From positions 5,270,001 through 5,334,000 of the forward strand of contig NZ_CP134706.1 of assembly GCF_038246755.1 (NCBI RefSeq): a stretch of DNA of 64,000 nucleotides, read 5' to 3'. Both the position numbers and the translations under genes were made by a program. The notes under the pieces are model-generated. The model made no database searches and had not been told where the DNA came from. It saw nothing but the letters and a program-made list of their open reading frames with translations. Shown here piece by piece: positions 1-8,282 of this stretch; position 1 is the first letter of the stretch; every line of letters starts with the position of its first letter. The DNA comes from Micromonospora sp. FIMYZ51 (lineage in GTDB: Bacteria > Actinomycetota > Actinomycetes > Mycobacteriales > Micromonosporaceae).

Positions 1-517
1 CGGCGTTGGACAGGCCCTGGCCGACCAGGGTGAGCACCTCCCGCTCCCGGTCGGTGATCCCGGTCAGGGACCGCGACCGGGGTGCCGAGGTCGGTCGGTG
101 GGCGAACTCGGCGATGAGCCGGCGGGTCACCCCCGGGGCGAGCAGCGCGTCTCCGGCGGCGACCACCCGGATCGCGGCGAGGATCTCCTCCAGCGCCATG
201 TCCTTGACCAGGAAGCCGCTCGCCCCGGCACGCAGCGCGCCGTGCACGTGCTCGTCATCGTCGAACGTGGTGAGCACCAGCACCCGGGTCGGTCCGCCCG
301 CCGCGGTGATCGCCCGGGTGGCCTGGATGCCGTCCGTGCCGGGCATCCGCAGGTCCATCAACACCACGTCGGGCGCGATCTCGCGGGCCAGGCGGACCGC
401 CTCGGCGCCGGTGGCGGCCTCCCCGATCACCTCGATGTCCGGCACGTCGGCGATCAGCACCCGCAACCCGGCCCGGACCAACGGCTGATCGTCGACGAGC
501 AACACCCGGACGCTCAC
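1..517 (-). CDS. NarL/LuxR-family response regulator, C-terminus cut by window edge
   Basis: DNA-binding response regulator, partner of the adjoining histidine kinase. The receiver domain (about residues 3-115) shows the acidic pair DD at 9-10, the phosphoacceptor Asp55 in VVLMDLRMPG and the conserved Lys105 in GFLVKDM. The LuxR helix-turn-helix begins at ITDREREVL and is cut at QGLSNA by the left edge of the window. The GTG start (517-515) overlaps the kinase TGA as GTGA, so the two genes are translationally coupled. By family it binds DNA after phosphotransfer. The divergent ABC exporter genes are a natural target, but that is inferred from position only. Confidence 0.93.
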   Translation of the reverse strand, partial: MSVRVLLVDDQPLVRAGLRVLIADVPDIEVIGEAATGAEAVRLAREIAPDVVLMDLRMPGTDGIQATRAITAAGGPTRVLVLTTFDDDEHVHGALRAGASGFLVKDMALEEILAAIRVVAAGDALLAPGVTRRLIAEFAHRPTSAPRSRSLTGITDREREVLTLVGQGLSNA

Positions 518-1836
518 GGCCGCACCCCCGCACCCAACTGATCCCCGCCAACCGGCCGGTCATCGTCGGTCGGACGGTCGCCGTCGGTCGGCCGGTCGCT
601 GACGGGCGGGGGGTCGCTGACGGGCGGGCGGTCGCTGACGGGCGGGCGGTCGCTGACGGGCGGCGCGGGCAGCGGCAGTCGGGCGGTCACCCGGAAGCCG
701 CCCTCGGGTCGCGGGCCGGCCTGGAATCGGCCGCCGAGGGCCAGGACCCGTTCCCGCATGCCGATCAGCCCGTGCCCGTCGCCGCCGACCGAGCCACCCC
801 GGCCGTCGTCGGTCACCTCCACGGTGACCTCGTCGTCGTCGCACTCGACACTGACCCGGCAGGCGTCGACGCCGGCGTGGCGTACCACGTTGGTGAGCCC
901 TTCCTGGACGATGCGGAATCCGGCGAGGCCGACCTCCGGCGGGACCGGGCGATCGCCGTACCGGCGCAACTCGACCCGGACCCCGGCGTCGGCCGCCGCC
1001 GCGACCAGGCGGTCCAGGTCGGCCAGGCCGGGCGTCGGGTCCAACGGTGCCGACTCCCCCACCCCACGGCGCAGTGCACCGAGGGTACGCCGCAGCTCGG
1101 CCAGGGTGTCCCGGCTCGTCGCCTCGATGGTGCTCAACGCGGCGCGGGCCTGTGCCGGCTGGGTGTCGATCACCCGGGCCCCCACGCCCGCCTGGATGGC
1201 GATCACGCCGATGCTGTGCGCCACCACGTCGTGCAGTTCGCGGGCGATGCGCAGCCGCTCGGCGGTGACCGCCTCAGCGGCGGTGTGCGCACGCAGTGCG
1301 GCGGCCTGCTCCCGTCGCGCCCGCACCGAGTTGCCGAGCGCCCAGGCGGTCGCGACCGTCAGCACGGAGAGCGCGGCCTGGTCGACGCCGTCGACCAAAC
1401 CGTTGACGAAGGGCGCGAGGAGCTGGGCCACCAGCACCACGGCGGCGGCGAGCCCGGACACCCGGCGGGAACGGTTCGCGGCGACCACGCCGAGCGCCGC
1501 GTCGACGGCGAGGAACTGCACGTTGAACAGGATGGTGTGGTAGTCCTGGCTCCAACCGTGCACGGTAATGCTGGTCCAGAGCGCTCCGGCGAGCATCAGC
1601 CCCAGGCCGGTCAGCGGCCGGCGGCGCAGCAACGCCGCCGGCAGGGCCACGATCAGCAGCGGCACCAGGTACCGCTCGGGCAACCACCAGCCCACCACGC
1701 CGATCCCGCCGCCGCTTGTCGACACGACCGGTGCCAGCGCCCAGAGCAGCGGCAGGACGGCCACCCCGGCCCAGACCAACACCGCCCGCACCGCCGACAG
1801 GGCGGTCCGGCGCCGGAGCGAGGCGGGATTCTCCAC
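514..1836 (-). CDS. Sensor histidine kinase, NarX/DesK type (HisKA_3)
   Basis: Membrane sensor kinase of about 440 residues. Four to five hydrophobic segments fill residues 20-175. A HisKA_3 dimerisation domain follows, with phosphoacceptor His near 202 in RELHDVVAHS, and then an HATPase domain with the G-box DDGRGG and GHGLIGMRERV. The start chosen is GTG at 1836, because a -10 box TAGCGT lies exactly 6 nt upstream, implying a leaderless mRNA; GTG at 1842 is the alternative. The last 45 residues are a low-complexity tail built from PPVSDR repeats, encoded by an 18-bp tandem repeat and probably dispensable. It is cotranscribed with the response regulator and divergent from an ABC-2 exporter, an arrangement often seen in drug or peptide sensing. 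Confidence 0.92.
   Translation of the reverse strand: MENPASLRRRTALSAVRAVLVWAGVAVLPLLWALAPVVSTSGGGIGVVGWWLPERYLVPLLIVALPAALLRRRPLTGLGLMLAGALWTSITVHGWSQDYHTILFNVQFLAVDAALGVVAANRSRRVSGLAAAVVLVAQLLAPFVNGLVDGVDQAALSVLTVATAWALGNSVRARREQAAALRAHTAAEAVTAERLRIARELHDVVAHSIGVIAIQAGVGARVIDTQPAQARAALSTIEATSRDTLAELRRTLGALRRGVGESAPLDPTPGLADLDRLVAAAADAGVRVELRRYGDRPVPPEVGLAGFRIVQEGLTNVVRHAGVDACRVSVECDDDEVTVEVTDDGRGGSVGGDGHGLIGMRERVLALGGRFQAGPRPEGGFRVTARLPLPAPPVSDRPPVSDRPPVSDPPPVSDRPTDGDRPTDDDRPVGGDQLGAGVRP
598..669. repeat. 18-bp tandem repeat, about 4 copies, inside the kinase gene
   Basis: Four head-to-tail copies of an 18-bp unit beginning gctgacgggcggg. Being a multiple of three, it stays in frame and encodes the PPVSDR repeats at the C-terminus of the kinase. 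Confidence 0.85.
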
Positions 1837-1842
1837 GGGCAC

Positions 1843-1848
1843 ACGCTA
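1843..1848 (-). promoter_or_regulatory. -10 box TAGCGT of the kinase/regulator operon
   Basis: TAGCGT on the minus strand is followed by 6 nt and then GTG (1836), the spacing expected when transcription starts on the start codon. The same layout recurs at several genes in the window. No clear -35 box is seen. Confidence 0.5.
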
Positions 1849-1967
1849 TCCAGCCAGATGCGTCGCGGGCATCGGCCCACGGGCGTACGCCCATCGGCCA
1901 CCACCGGGCGTTGCGGTGTGGCCGGCGGGACGACGCCGACCGACCCGCCGCCGGGCAGCGTGAAGGC

Positions 1968-2879
1968 ATGATCGAACTCCAGGCCCTGACCAGGCGGTAC
2001 GGCCGCACCACCGCCGTCGACGAGCTGACCCTGACCGTGCGGCCCGGTCACGTCACCGGCTTCCTCGGCCCCAACGGCGCCGGCAAGTCCACCACCCTGC
2101 GCATGATCCTCGGGCTGACCACACCGACCAGCGGCACCGCCACGGTCGGCGGCGTCCGGTTCCGGGACCTGCCCCGGGGGCTACGGCACGCCGGCGCGCT
2201 GCTCGACGCCGGGGACGTGCACGGTGGGCGCAGTGCCCGCGCCCATCTGGCCAGCCTGGCCCGCAGCAACGGCATCGGAATCGGGCGGGTCGACGAGGTA
2301 CTGGGCCAGGTCGGCCTGGACCGTGCCGCCGGCCGCCGGGTCGGCGGGTTCTCGCTCGGCATGCGGCAGCGCCTCGGCATCGCCGCCGCGCTGCTCGGTG
2401 ACCCGCCCGTGCTGCTCTTCGACGAGCCGTTCAACGGGCTGGATCCGGAGGGGGTGCGCTGGGTACGGGGACTGTTCCGGCGGCTCGCCGCCGAGGGCCG
2501 AACCGTCTTCGTCTCCAGTCACCTGATGGGCGAGATGGCGCACTGCGCCGACCAACTCGTGGTCATCGGCCGAGGTCGGCTGATCGCCGAGGAGTCCCTG
2601 GCCGACTTCGCCGCCCGCGCCGGCCGGTCGGAGGTGGTGGTCCGTACCCCCGAACCGACGTCGCTCGGGACCGCGCTGACCGCCGAGGGCGCGACCGTGC
2701 GGTCCGCTCCGGACCAGACCCTCGCCGTGACCGGCCTGGCCGCCGAACGGATCGGCGACCTGGCCCTGGGCCTGCGAATCCCGCTGTACCAGCTGACCAC
2801 CCGTACCGCCGCACTGGAGGAGGCATTCATGGCACTCACCGCCGCCGACGTCGAATACGCCACCGGGGAGCAGCGATGA
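1968..2879 (+). CDS. ABC transporter ATP-binding protein (ABC-2 exporter family)
   Basis: ATPase subunit of about 303 residues for a drug/peptide-type ABC-2 exporter. It has the Walker A motif GPNGAGKST near residues 34-42, a signature-like GGFSLGMRQR, Walker B VLLFDEPFNGLDPEG and the switch His in VSSHLMGEM. The ATG at 1968 follows gaaggc and matches the family start MIELQALTRRYG. The C-terminal 80 residues resemble the extension common in this subfamily. The stop overlaps the permease start (ATGA at 2876). The divergent two-component system probably senses the substrate; the substrate itself cannot be told from sequence. Confidence 0.95.
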   Translation: MIELQALTRRYGRTTAVDELTLTVRPGHVTGFLGPNGAGKSTTLRMILGLTTPTSGTATVGGVRFRDLPRGLRHAGALLDAGDVHGGRSARAHLASLARSNGIGIGRVDEVLGQVGLDRAAGRRVGGFSLGMRQRLGIAAALLGDPPVLLFDEPFNGLDPEGVRWVRGLFRRLAAEGRTVFVSSHLMGEMAHCADQLVVIGRGRLIAEESLADFAARAGRSEVVVRTPEPTSLGTALTAEGATVRSAPDQTLAVTGLAAERIGDLALGLRIPLYQLTTRTAALEEAFMALTAADVEYATGEQR

Positions 2880-3781
2880 GCGCCCTACTCTCGTCCGCCG
2901 CCGCCCCCGCACACCCGGCGCGCTTCCGCGACCTGCTCGCCGCCGAATGGATCAAGCTCTGGTCGCTCCGCTCGACCTGGGCCTCCTTCGCCCTGATCCT
3001 GCTCGCCATGGTCGGCCTCGCCATCCACGCCGCGCTGGCCACCCACGCGGGCTGGCCGGACTGGCCGGCCGAGCGGCGGGCGGTACGCTCCCCGCTCTGG
3101 GACGCCTTCCCCACCGAGGCGCAGATGTTCGTCGTACTCGCCGCCAGTGGTGTGGGCGCGGTGGCCATCGGCAGCGAGTACGCCTCCGGGCTGATGCGCA
3201 CCACGTTCGCGGCCGTCCCCCGGCGCGGTGCCGTCGCCGCCGCCAAGCTGACCGTGCTGACCGGAGTGCTGACCCTGCTCGGGATGCTTGGCGCGGCGGC
3301 GGCGTTCGCCGGGTCGCAGGCGATCCTCGCCGACGTCGGCGCGAACATGTCGGTCGGCGACCCTGGCGCGCTGCGCGGGATCGCCGCGTCCGCGCTCCTG
3401 GTACCGCTCTGCGCGCTGGTCGGCATGGCCCTGGCCGCGCTGACCCGGCACACCGCGCCGGCGATCGTGACCGCCGCGACGGTGCTGCTCCTGCTGCCCA
3501 CCGCCGTCGACGAGGACGAACGCTGGAGCGCGCTGCTCCGGCACGCCATGCCGGTGCCGGCGTGGCAGCGGCTGATCGAACCGACCGGGCCTCCGCCGTG
3601 GATGACCGACATATACCCGGCCACCGTCGCCGGGGCCTGGACCACGTACGCCGGCTGGGCAGTGGCGACCGCCCTGATCACCACCCTCGCCCTAAACCGC
3701 CGCACCCCTAACCCACCCACCCACCCCACCTCACCCACCCCCACCCTCACCCTGTTGATCATGAGGTTGGCGGCAGTTTGA
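2876..3781 (+). CDS. ABC-2 type permease
   Basis: Membrane subunit, 301 residues, coupled to the ATPase by an ATGA overlap. It opens with FRDLLAAEWIKLWSLRSTW, the usual cytoplasmic lead-in of ABC-2 permeases. About six transmembrane segments follow, at roughly 35-55, 80-100, 125-150, 175-195, 200-215 and 255-275. The last ten codons run into the left arm of a 24-bp inverted repeat and the stop codon lies in its loop. The terminal LLIMRLAAV is therefore repeat-derived sequence, not part of the fold. Confidence 0.92.
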   Translation: MSALLSSAAAPAHPARFRDLLAAEWIKLWSLRSTWASFALILLAMVGLAIHAALATHAGWPDWPAERRAVRSPLWDAFPTEAQMFVVLAASGVGAVAIGSEYASGLMRTTFAAVPRRGAVAAAKLTVLTGVLTLLGMLGAAAAFAGSQAILADVGANMSVGDPGALRGIAASALLVPLCALVGMALAALTRHTAPAIVTAATVLLLLPTAVDEDERWSALLRHAMPVPAWQRLIEPTGPPPWMTDIYPATVAGAWTTYAGWAVATALITTLALNRRTPNPPTHPTSPTPTLTLLIMRLAAV

Positions 3782-3814
3782 AGATCAACGACTGCCGCCA
3801 ACCTCATGATCAAC
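3754..3814. repeat. Perfect 24-bp inverted repeat between convergent genes
   Basis: Arms 3754-3777 and 3791-3814 are perfectly complementary (gttgatcatgaggttggcgg...), with a 13-nt loop. It sits between the converging permease and leuS genes and contains the permease stop codon. It could form a strong hairpin in either transcript and so act as a bidirectional terminator or mRNA end-stabiliser. It lacks a clear T-tract and looks like a dispersed palindrome. Confidence 0.85.
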
Positions 3815-3848
3815 GAGGCAATGGGGTGGGGGTGGGGGTGGGGTGGGG

Positions 3849-6707
3849 TCACAGCACTACGGAGACCATGCGGGCGGGGACGACGATGACCTTGCGGGGT
3901 TCCTTGCCGGCCAGTACGGCGGCCACCGCTGCCAGTGCCTGGGTACGGACGTCGTCCTCGGTCGCGTCGGCGGGGACTTCGATCCGGCCGCGAACCTTGC
4001 CGTTCACCTGCACCGGGTAGGTGACCGTCTCGGCGACCAGCAGGGCCGGGTCGGCGACCGGGAAGTCGGCGTAGGTCAGCGAGGTGTCGTGGCCCAGCCG
4101 CTGCCACAGTTCCTCGGCGATGTGCGGGGCGACCGGCGCCAGCATCAGCACCAGCGGCTCGGCCACCTCGCGCGGGGTCCGGTTCAGCCGGGTCACCGCG
4201 TTGGTCAGCTCGATCAGCTTGGCGATCGCGGTGTTGAACCGGATCCCCGCCATGTCGCCCCGGACGCCGTCGATCACCTTGTGCAGCAGCCGCCGGGTGG
4301 CCTCGTCGGCCGGCTCGTCGGTGACCCGGGACGCGCCGGTCTGCTCGTCGACGATCGCCCGCCAGACCCGTTGCAGGAATCGGTACGAGCCGACCACCGC
4401 CCGGGTCTCCCACGGGCGGGACACCTCCAGCGGGCCCATCGACATCTCGTACACCCGGAACGTGTCGGCGCCGTACGCCGCGCACATCTCGTCCGGGGTG
4501 ACCACGTTCTTCAGGGACTTGCCCATCTTGCCGTACTCGCGGTTGACCTGGACGTCGCCCAGGTAGAAGCCGCCGTCGCGCTCGACGACCTCCTCGGCCG
4601 GCACGTACGCGCCCCGGGCGTCGGTGTACGCGTACGCCTGGATGTAGCCCTGGTTGAACAGCTTGCGGAACGGCTCGAAGCTGGAGACGTGGCCCAGGTC
4701 GTACAGCACCTTGTGCCAGAACCGGGCGTACAGCAGGTGCAGCACCGCGTGTTCGGCACCGCCGACGTACAGGTCCACGCCACCGCAGTCGCCCTCGGCG
4801 CGCGGCCCCATCCAGTAGCGCTCGTTCTCCGCGTCGACGAACCGTTCGGTGTTGGTCGGGTCCAGGTAGCGCAGTTCGTACCAGCAGGAGCCGGCCCACT
4901 GCGGCATCACGTTCGTCTCCCGGGTGTAGCGCTTGGGCCCGTCACCCAGGTCCAGCTCCACCTCCACCCAGTCGCGTCGGCGCGACAGCGGCGTCTCGGG
5001 GTCGCTGTCGGCGTCCTGCGGATCGAAGGTACGCGGGGAGAAGTCGTCCACCTCGGGCAGCTCGACCGGCAGCATCTCCTCCGGCAGTGCGATGGCGGTG
5101 CCGTCGGCGTCGTACACGATCGGGAACGGCTCGCCCCAGTAGCGCTGCCGGCTGAACAGCCAGTCCCGCAGCCGGTAGGTGGTCGCGCCCTGCCCGGCGC
5201 CGTTCGCCTCCAGCCACTCGATGATCCGGGCCTTGGCGTCGGCCACCCCCAGGCCGTTCAGGTCCAGGCCGCGCTCGGGCGCGGCGCTGTTGACCGCCGG
5301 CCCCTCCCCGGTGTACGCCTTGCCGTCGAAGCCCTCCGGCGGTGCCACGGTACGCACGATCGGCAGCTCGAACAGCTCGGCGAAGTCCCAGTCCCGCTCG
5401 TCCTGAGCGGGCACCGCCATGATCGCGCCGGTGCCGTAGCCGGCCAGCACGTAGTCGGCGATGAAGATCGGAATCCGCGCACCGGTGACCGGGTTGGTGG
5501 CGTACGCGCCGGTGAAGACGCCGCTCTTCTCCTTGGTCTCGGCCTGCCGCTCGACGTCGGTCTTGGCCGCCGCCGCCTTGCGGTACGCCTCCACGGCGGC
5601 GCGGGGGTTGGCGTGCCCGCCGGTCCACGCCTCGCGGGTGCCCTCCGGCCAGACCGCCGGTACCAGCGCGTCGACCAGCTCGTGTTCCGGCGCCAGCACC
5701 ATGTAGGTGGCCCCGAAGATGGTGTCCGGCCGGGTGGTGAAAACAGTGATGCGGGCTTCGCCCGCAGAATCGGAATCACGGGTCGCGGCCGGGAAGAACA
5801 CGTGCGCGCCCTGCGAGCGGCCGATCCAGTTGCGCTGCATCAGCTTGATCGGCTCCGGCCAGTCCAGCTTGTCCAGGTCTTCCAGCAGCCGGTCGCCGTA
5901 CGCGGTGATCCGCATCATCCACTGCTTCAGGTTGCGCTTGAAGACCGGGAAGTTGCCCCGCTCCGAGCGACCGTCGGCGGTGACCTCCTCGTTGGCCAGC
6001 ACGGTGCCCAGCCCCGGGCACCAGTTGACCGGTGCCTGCGACACGTACGCCAGCCGGTGGTCGTCGATGATCTGGCGACGCTCGGCGGACGACAGCTGCG
6101 CCCACGGGCGGCCGTCCGGGGTGGGCCGGGTGCCGGCGGTGAACTCGGCGGTCAGCTCGCTGATCGGGCGGGCCCGGCCGGCTTCCCGGTCGTACCAGGA
6201 GTTGAAGATTTGCAGGAAGATCCACTGGGTCCAGCGGTAGAAGTCGGTGTCGATGGTGGCCACCGAACGCCGCTCGTCGTGGGCCAGGCCCAGGCGGCGC
6301 AGCTGCGCCCGGTACCGGTCGATGTTGGCCTCGGTGGTGGTGCGCGGATGGGTGCCGGTCTGCACCGCGTACTGCTCGGCGGGCAGGCCGAACGCGTCGA
6401 AGCCCATCGCGTGCAGCACGTTGCGCCCGGCCATCCGCTGGTAGCGGGCGAAGCAGTCGGTGCCGATGTAGCCCAGCGGGTGCCCCACGTGCAGCCCGGC
6501 CCCGGACGGGTAGGGGAACATGTCCAGCACGTACAGCTTCTCCGCGTCGAAGCGCGGGTGGCCCGGGTCGGCCAGCGGGCCGGACGGGTTCGGCGCGTGG
6601 AAGCTGCCGTCCCGTTCCCAGATGTCCTGCCAGCGGCGCTCGATCTCGTCGGCCAGCACGGCGGTGTACCGGAATGGTGGGGTGTCGCTGGTAGCTGCTT
6701 CGGTCAT
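3849..6707 (-). CDS. leuS: Leucyl-tRNA synthetase
   Basis: Charges tRNA-Leu in the cytoplasm. About 952 residues, the normal bacterial length. The class I signature HIGH is present as HVGH at residues 73-76, after YPSGAGL. The KMSKS loop reads KMGKS near residue 725, followed by [10 protein letters not shown]. The large editing domain (CP1) lies between, including [13 protein letters not shown]. The ATG at 6707 is preceded by gaggagaaggcc, a good ribosome binding site. The longer open frame that reaches 6983 crosses the attenuator and was not used. The upstream leader peptide with three Leu codons and the terminator imply control by leucine supply. Confidence 0.97.
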   Translation of the reverse strand: MTEAATSDTPPFRYTAVLADEIERRWQDIWERDGSFHAPNPSGPLADPGHPRFDAEKLYVLDMFPYPSGAGLHVGHPLGYIGTDCFARYQRMAGRNVLHAMGFDAFGLPAEQYAVQTGTHPRTTTEANIDRYRAQLRRLGLAHDERRSVATIDTDFYRWTQWIFLQIFNSWYDREAGRARPISELTAEFTAGTRPTPDGRPWAQLSSAERRQIIDDHRLAYVSQAPVNWCPGLGTVLANEEVTADGRSERGNFPVFKRNLKQWMMRITAYGDRLLEDLDKLDWPEPIKLMQRNWIGRSQGAHVFFPAATRDSDSAGEARITVFTTRPDTIFGATYMVLAPEHELVDALVPAVWPEGTREAWTGGHANPRAAVEAYRKAAAAKTDVERQAETKEKSGVFTGAYATNPVTGARIPIFIADYVLAGYGTGAIMAVPAQDERDWDFAELFELPIVRTVAPPEGFDGKAYTGEGPAVNSAAPERGLDLNGLGVADAKARIIEWLEANGAGQGATTYRLRDWLFSRQRYWGEPFPIVYDADGTAIALPEEMLPVELPEVDDFSPRTFDPQDADSDPETPLSRRRDWVEVELDLGDGPKRYTRETNVMPQWAGSCWYELRYLDPTNTERFVDAENERYWMGPRAEGDCGGVDLYVGGAEHAVLHLLYARFWHKVLYDLGHVSSFEPFRKLFNQGYIQAYAYTDARGAYVPAEEVVERDGGFYLGDVQVNREYGKMGKSLKNVVTPDEMCAAYGADTFRVYEMSMGPLEVSRPWETRAVVGSYRFLQRVWRAIVDEQTGASRVTDEPADEATRRLLHKVIDGVRGDMAGIRFNTAIAKLIELTNAVTRLNRTPREVAEPLVLMLAPVAPHIAEELWQRLGHDTSLTYADFPVADPALLVAETVTYPVQVNGKVRGRIEVPADATEDDVRTQALAAVAAVLAGKEPRKVIVVPARMVSVVL

Positions 6708-6819
6708 GGCCTTCTCCTCGCGTCGCTCGGCGGAGTCTGTCCGTGCTGGCTGGTCTGGTGGCTGCCTCGGTGGCCCGCCCTGCGGCCGACGACGGACCCC
6801 GCAGCCGGCGGCGGGCACG

Positions 6820-6844
6820 AAAAAGCCCCTCACGCAGGAGGGGC
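6820..6844 (-). terminator. Intrinsic terminator in the leuS leader (attenuator)
   Basis: Read on the minus strand, GCCCCTC (6844-6838), a 6-nt loop and GAGGGGC (6831-6825) form a 7-bp GC stem followed directly by TTTTT (6824-6820). It lies about 113 nt upstream of the leuS start and downstream of the leader peptide, so it would stop transcription before leuS. Confidence 0.8.
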
Positions 6845-6845
6845 C

Positions 6846-6880
6846 GCCGTGCTGTCGCGCCTTCAGCGCATCAGCACGGC
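6846..6880 (-). promoter_or_regulatory. Candidate antiterminator stem of the leuS leader
   Basis: GCCGTGCTG (6880-6872), which covers the last leader codons, can pair over 9 bp with CAGCACGGC (6854-6846), which abuts the terminator stem. A ribosome stalled on the Leu codons would leave this stem free to form; a ribosome reaching the leader stop would cover its 5' arm. The exact switching is inferred and was not modelled. Confidence 0.45.
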
Positions 6881-6909
6881 CCGGTAAGAAGCAGGAAAAC
6901 TCCGGCCAT
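6871..6909 (-). CDS. Putative leuS leader peptide [12 protein letters not shown]
   Basis: A 12-codon open frame (ATG to TGA) reading [12 protein letters not shown], with three consecutive Leu codons CTG-CTT-CTT. CTT is rare in DNA this GC-rich, so its double use is notable. A -10 box TACACT lies exactly 6 nt before the ATG, so the peptide would be translated from a leaderless mRNA. The frame ends inside the 5' arm of a potential antiterminator stem, ahead of an intrinsic terminator and then leuS. Together these are the elements of classical ribosome-mediated attenuation. It is too short to have any other recognisable role. Confidence 0.72.
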   Translation of the reverse strand: MAGVFLLLTGPC

Positions 6910-6915
6910 GCCCGC

Positions 6916-6921
6916 AGTGTA
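6916..6921 (-). promoter_or_regulatory. -10 box TACACT of the leuS leader
   Basis: TACACT on the minus strand followed by GCGGGC and the leader ATG at 6909. The 6-nt spacing places the start of transcription at or next to the ATG. Confidence 0.6.
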
Positions 6922-6979
6922 CCGCCACCGACAGCAGGCCCGCCGACCACTATCCCGCTCGCGGCGCGCATCCCGTCGG

Positions 6980-7441
6980 TCAACGCTGACGCTCACCGCT
7001 GCGACCGGCATCGTCACCGGTCGCAGCATCCCCGTCCCGGCCGCCGCCCGCCCCGGTTCTGCCGTCGTCGTCCCCGCCCCGACCGTCGTCCGCCCCGGCC
7101 CGACCGTCGCTCTCCCCGGCTCGGCCGCCGAGTTCGTCGTAGCGGGTGATCGGCGCCAGCGGCGCTCCGGCCCGGTAGGCGGCCCGGGCCAGCGCGTACC
7201 CGCCGACCGGCGCGGTGAAGAGTTGCAGGCCGATCGCCACCAGCACCACCACTGCGGTACGCACGCTGGGCACCAGCAGCAGGACGCCGAGCAGGACCAG
7301 GCTCAGCCCGAGCCCGGCCGCCTTGGCGACGGCGTTCATCCGGTTGTAGACGTCCGGCAGCCGGATCAGCCCGACCGCGCCGATCGCGATCAACGCGGTA
7401 CCGAGCAGCAACAGGGCGTACGCCGCCACCGTGCGGATCAT
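6980..7441 (-). CDS. mnhG: Mrp antiporter subunit G
   Basis: Small membrane subunit (153 residues) of the multisubunit Na+(K+)/H+ antiporter. The first 90 residues carry three hydrophobic segments and the family pattern [18 protein letters not shown]. The remaining 60 are a hydrophilic, Gly/Asp-rich tail ([16 protein letters not shown]) longer than in most MnhG proteins and low in complexity. The start overlaps the mnhF stop (ATGA). It is the last gene of the seven-gene operon. Confidence 0.93.
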   Translation of the reverse strand: MIRTVAAYALLLLGTALIAIGAVGLIRLPDVYNRMNAVAKAAGLGLSLVLLGVLLLVPSVRTAVVVLVAIGLQLFTAPVGGYALARAAYRAGAPLAPITRYDELGGRAGESDGRAGADDGRGGDDDGRTGAGGGRDGDAATGDDAGRSGERQR

Positions 7442-7695
7442 CGCTTTCCCCGGTCCACCAGCCGGGCCATCGCCACCGTGGCCAGGAAGCTCACAAGCGT
7501 CCCGGTCAGCACCAGATCGAGCAGGTCCGGCGTGTCCAACCGGGCGGCGAGCAGGGCGACGGCCGCCAGGAAGACGAAGAAGCCGAGGTCCAGGGCGGCG
7601 GCCCGGTCGGCGTCGGTCGGGCCGGCCACCAGCCGGTAGACCACCGCCACCATCGCGCCCGCGAGGACCACGAGCAGTACGTCGAGCAGGATCAT
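7438..7695 (-). CDS. mnhF: Mrp antiporter subunit F
   Basis: 85-residue membrane protein with three hydrophobic helices and the family pattern RLVAGPTDADRAAALD, then LVSFLATVAMARLVDRG near the end. The ATG at 7695 overlaps the mnhE stop as ATGA. A GTG two codons upstream (7701) is possible but less likely. It belongs to the membrane-embedded part of the Mrp complex. Confidence 0.94.
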   Translation of the reverse strand: MILLDVLLVVLAGAMVAVVYRLVAGPTDADRAAALDLGFFVFLAAVALLAARLDTPDLLDLVLTGTLVSFLATVAMARLVDRGKR

Positions 7696-8282
7696 GGCCA
7701 CCTCCGCGGCACGTCCGGATCGTCATCGGGCGGTTCGGGATCCCGCTCCTCGGCGGCCGGACCGGAGGCGGGCGGGTCGGGGGCAGGCGGACCGGCGGCG
7801 GGCGGGTCGGGGGCAGGCGGACCAGGGGCGGGCGGGTCGGCGGCAGGCGGACCGACGGCAGGCGGACCGGGGGCGGGCGGATCGGCGGCAGGCGGATCGG
7901 CGGCGGGGTGGTCGGCGGGGCGTAGTGCGGCCAGCACCCGCCGCTCCAACTCGACGGTGTACCGGCGGACCGCCACCGGGTCGGCGGCGTACATGCCGTG
8001 CACCGACAGCGCCATCGGATCGCGGTGCACGGCCAGGACGAGCGTGCCCGGGGTCAGGCTCACCGCCAACGTCACGGCCGCGATCTCGCTGTCGGTGACC
8101 GCGCGCACCGGCACCCGTACCACGGCCGGGTGCAGCCCGGAACCGGGGGTCAGGATCTCCCGGGCCACGGTCAGGTTCGTCTGCACCAGCCGGACCGCGT
8201 ACCAGCCGGCGAAACTCAGGACCCGTCCGGTACGCAGCACCGCCCGCCGACCGAGGCCGGGTCGCTTGGTCCGCCCGCTCAT
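7692..8282 (-). CDS. mnhE: Mrp antiporter subunit E
   Basis: Membrane subunit, 196 residues. Residues 1-125 form the MnhE domain with LVQTNLTVAREIL, TLAVSLTPGTLVLAV and MYAADPVAVRRYTVELERRV. The C-terminal 65 residues are an unusual Pro/Ala-rich tail made of PPAADPPAPG-type repeats and probably extend into the cytoplasm. The start overlaps the mnhD stop (ATGA), and its own stop overlaps mnhF in the same way. Confidence 0.94.
   Translation of the reverse strand: MSGRTKRPGLGRRAVLRTGRVLSFAGWYAVRLVQTNLTVAREILTPGSGLHPAVVRVPVRAVTDSEIAAVTLAVSLTPGTLVLAVHRDPMALSVHGMYAADPVAVRRYTVELERRVLAALRPADHPAADPPAADPPAPGPPAVGPPAADPPAPGPPAPDPPAAGPPAPDPPASGPAAEERDPEPPDDDPDVPRRWP

Noticed and set aside
3843..6887. 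Very long plus-strand open frame (about 1000 codons) opposite leuS
   Set aside because: It is the antisense shadow of leuS, caused by high GC codon bias; its product is His/Val/Gly/Arg-rich with no domain.
6708..6983. T-box riboswitch or N-terminal extension upstream of leuS
   Set aside because: No T-box sequence or specifier-loop layout was found; the region instead holds a Leu-codon leader ORF and an intrinsic terminator.
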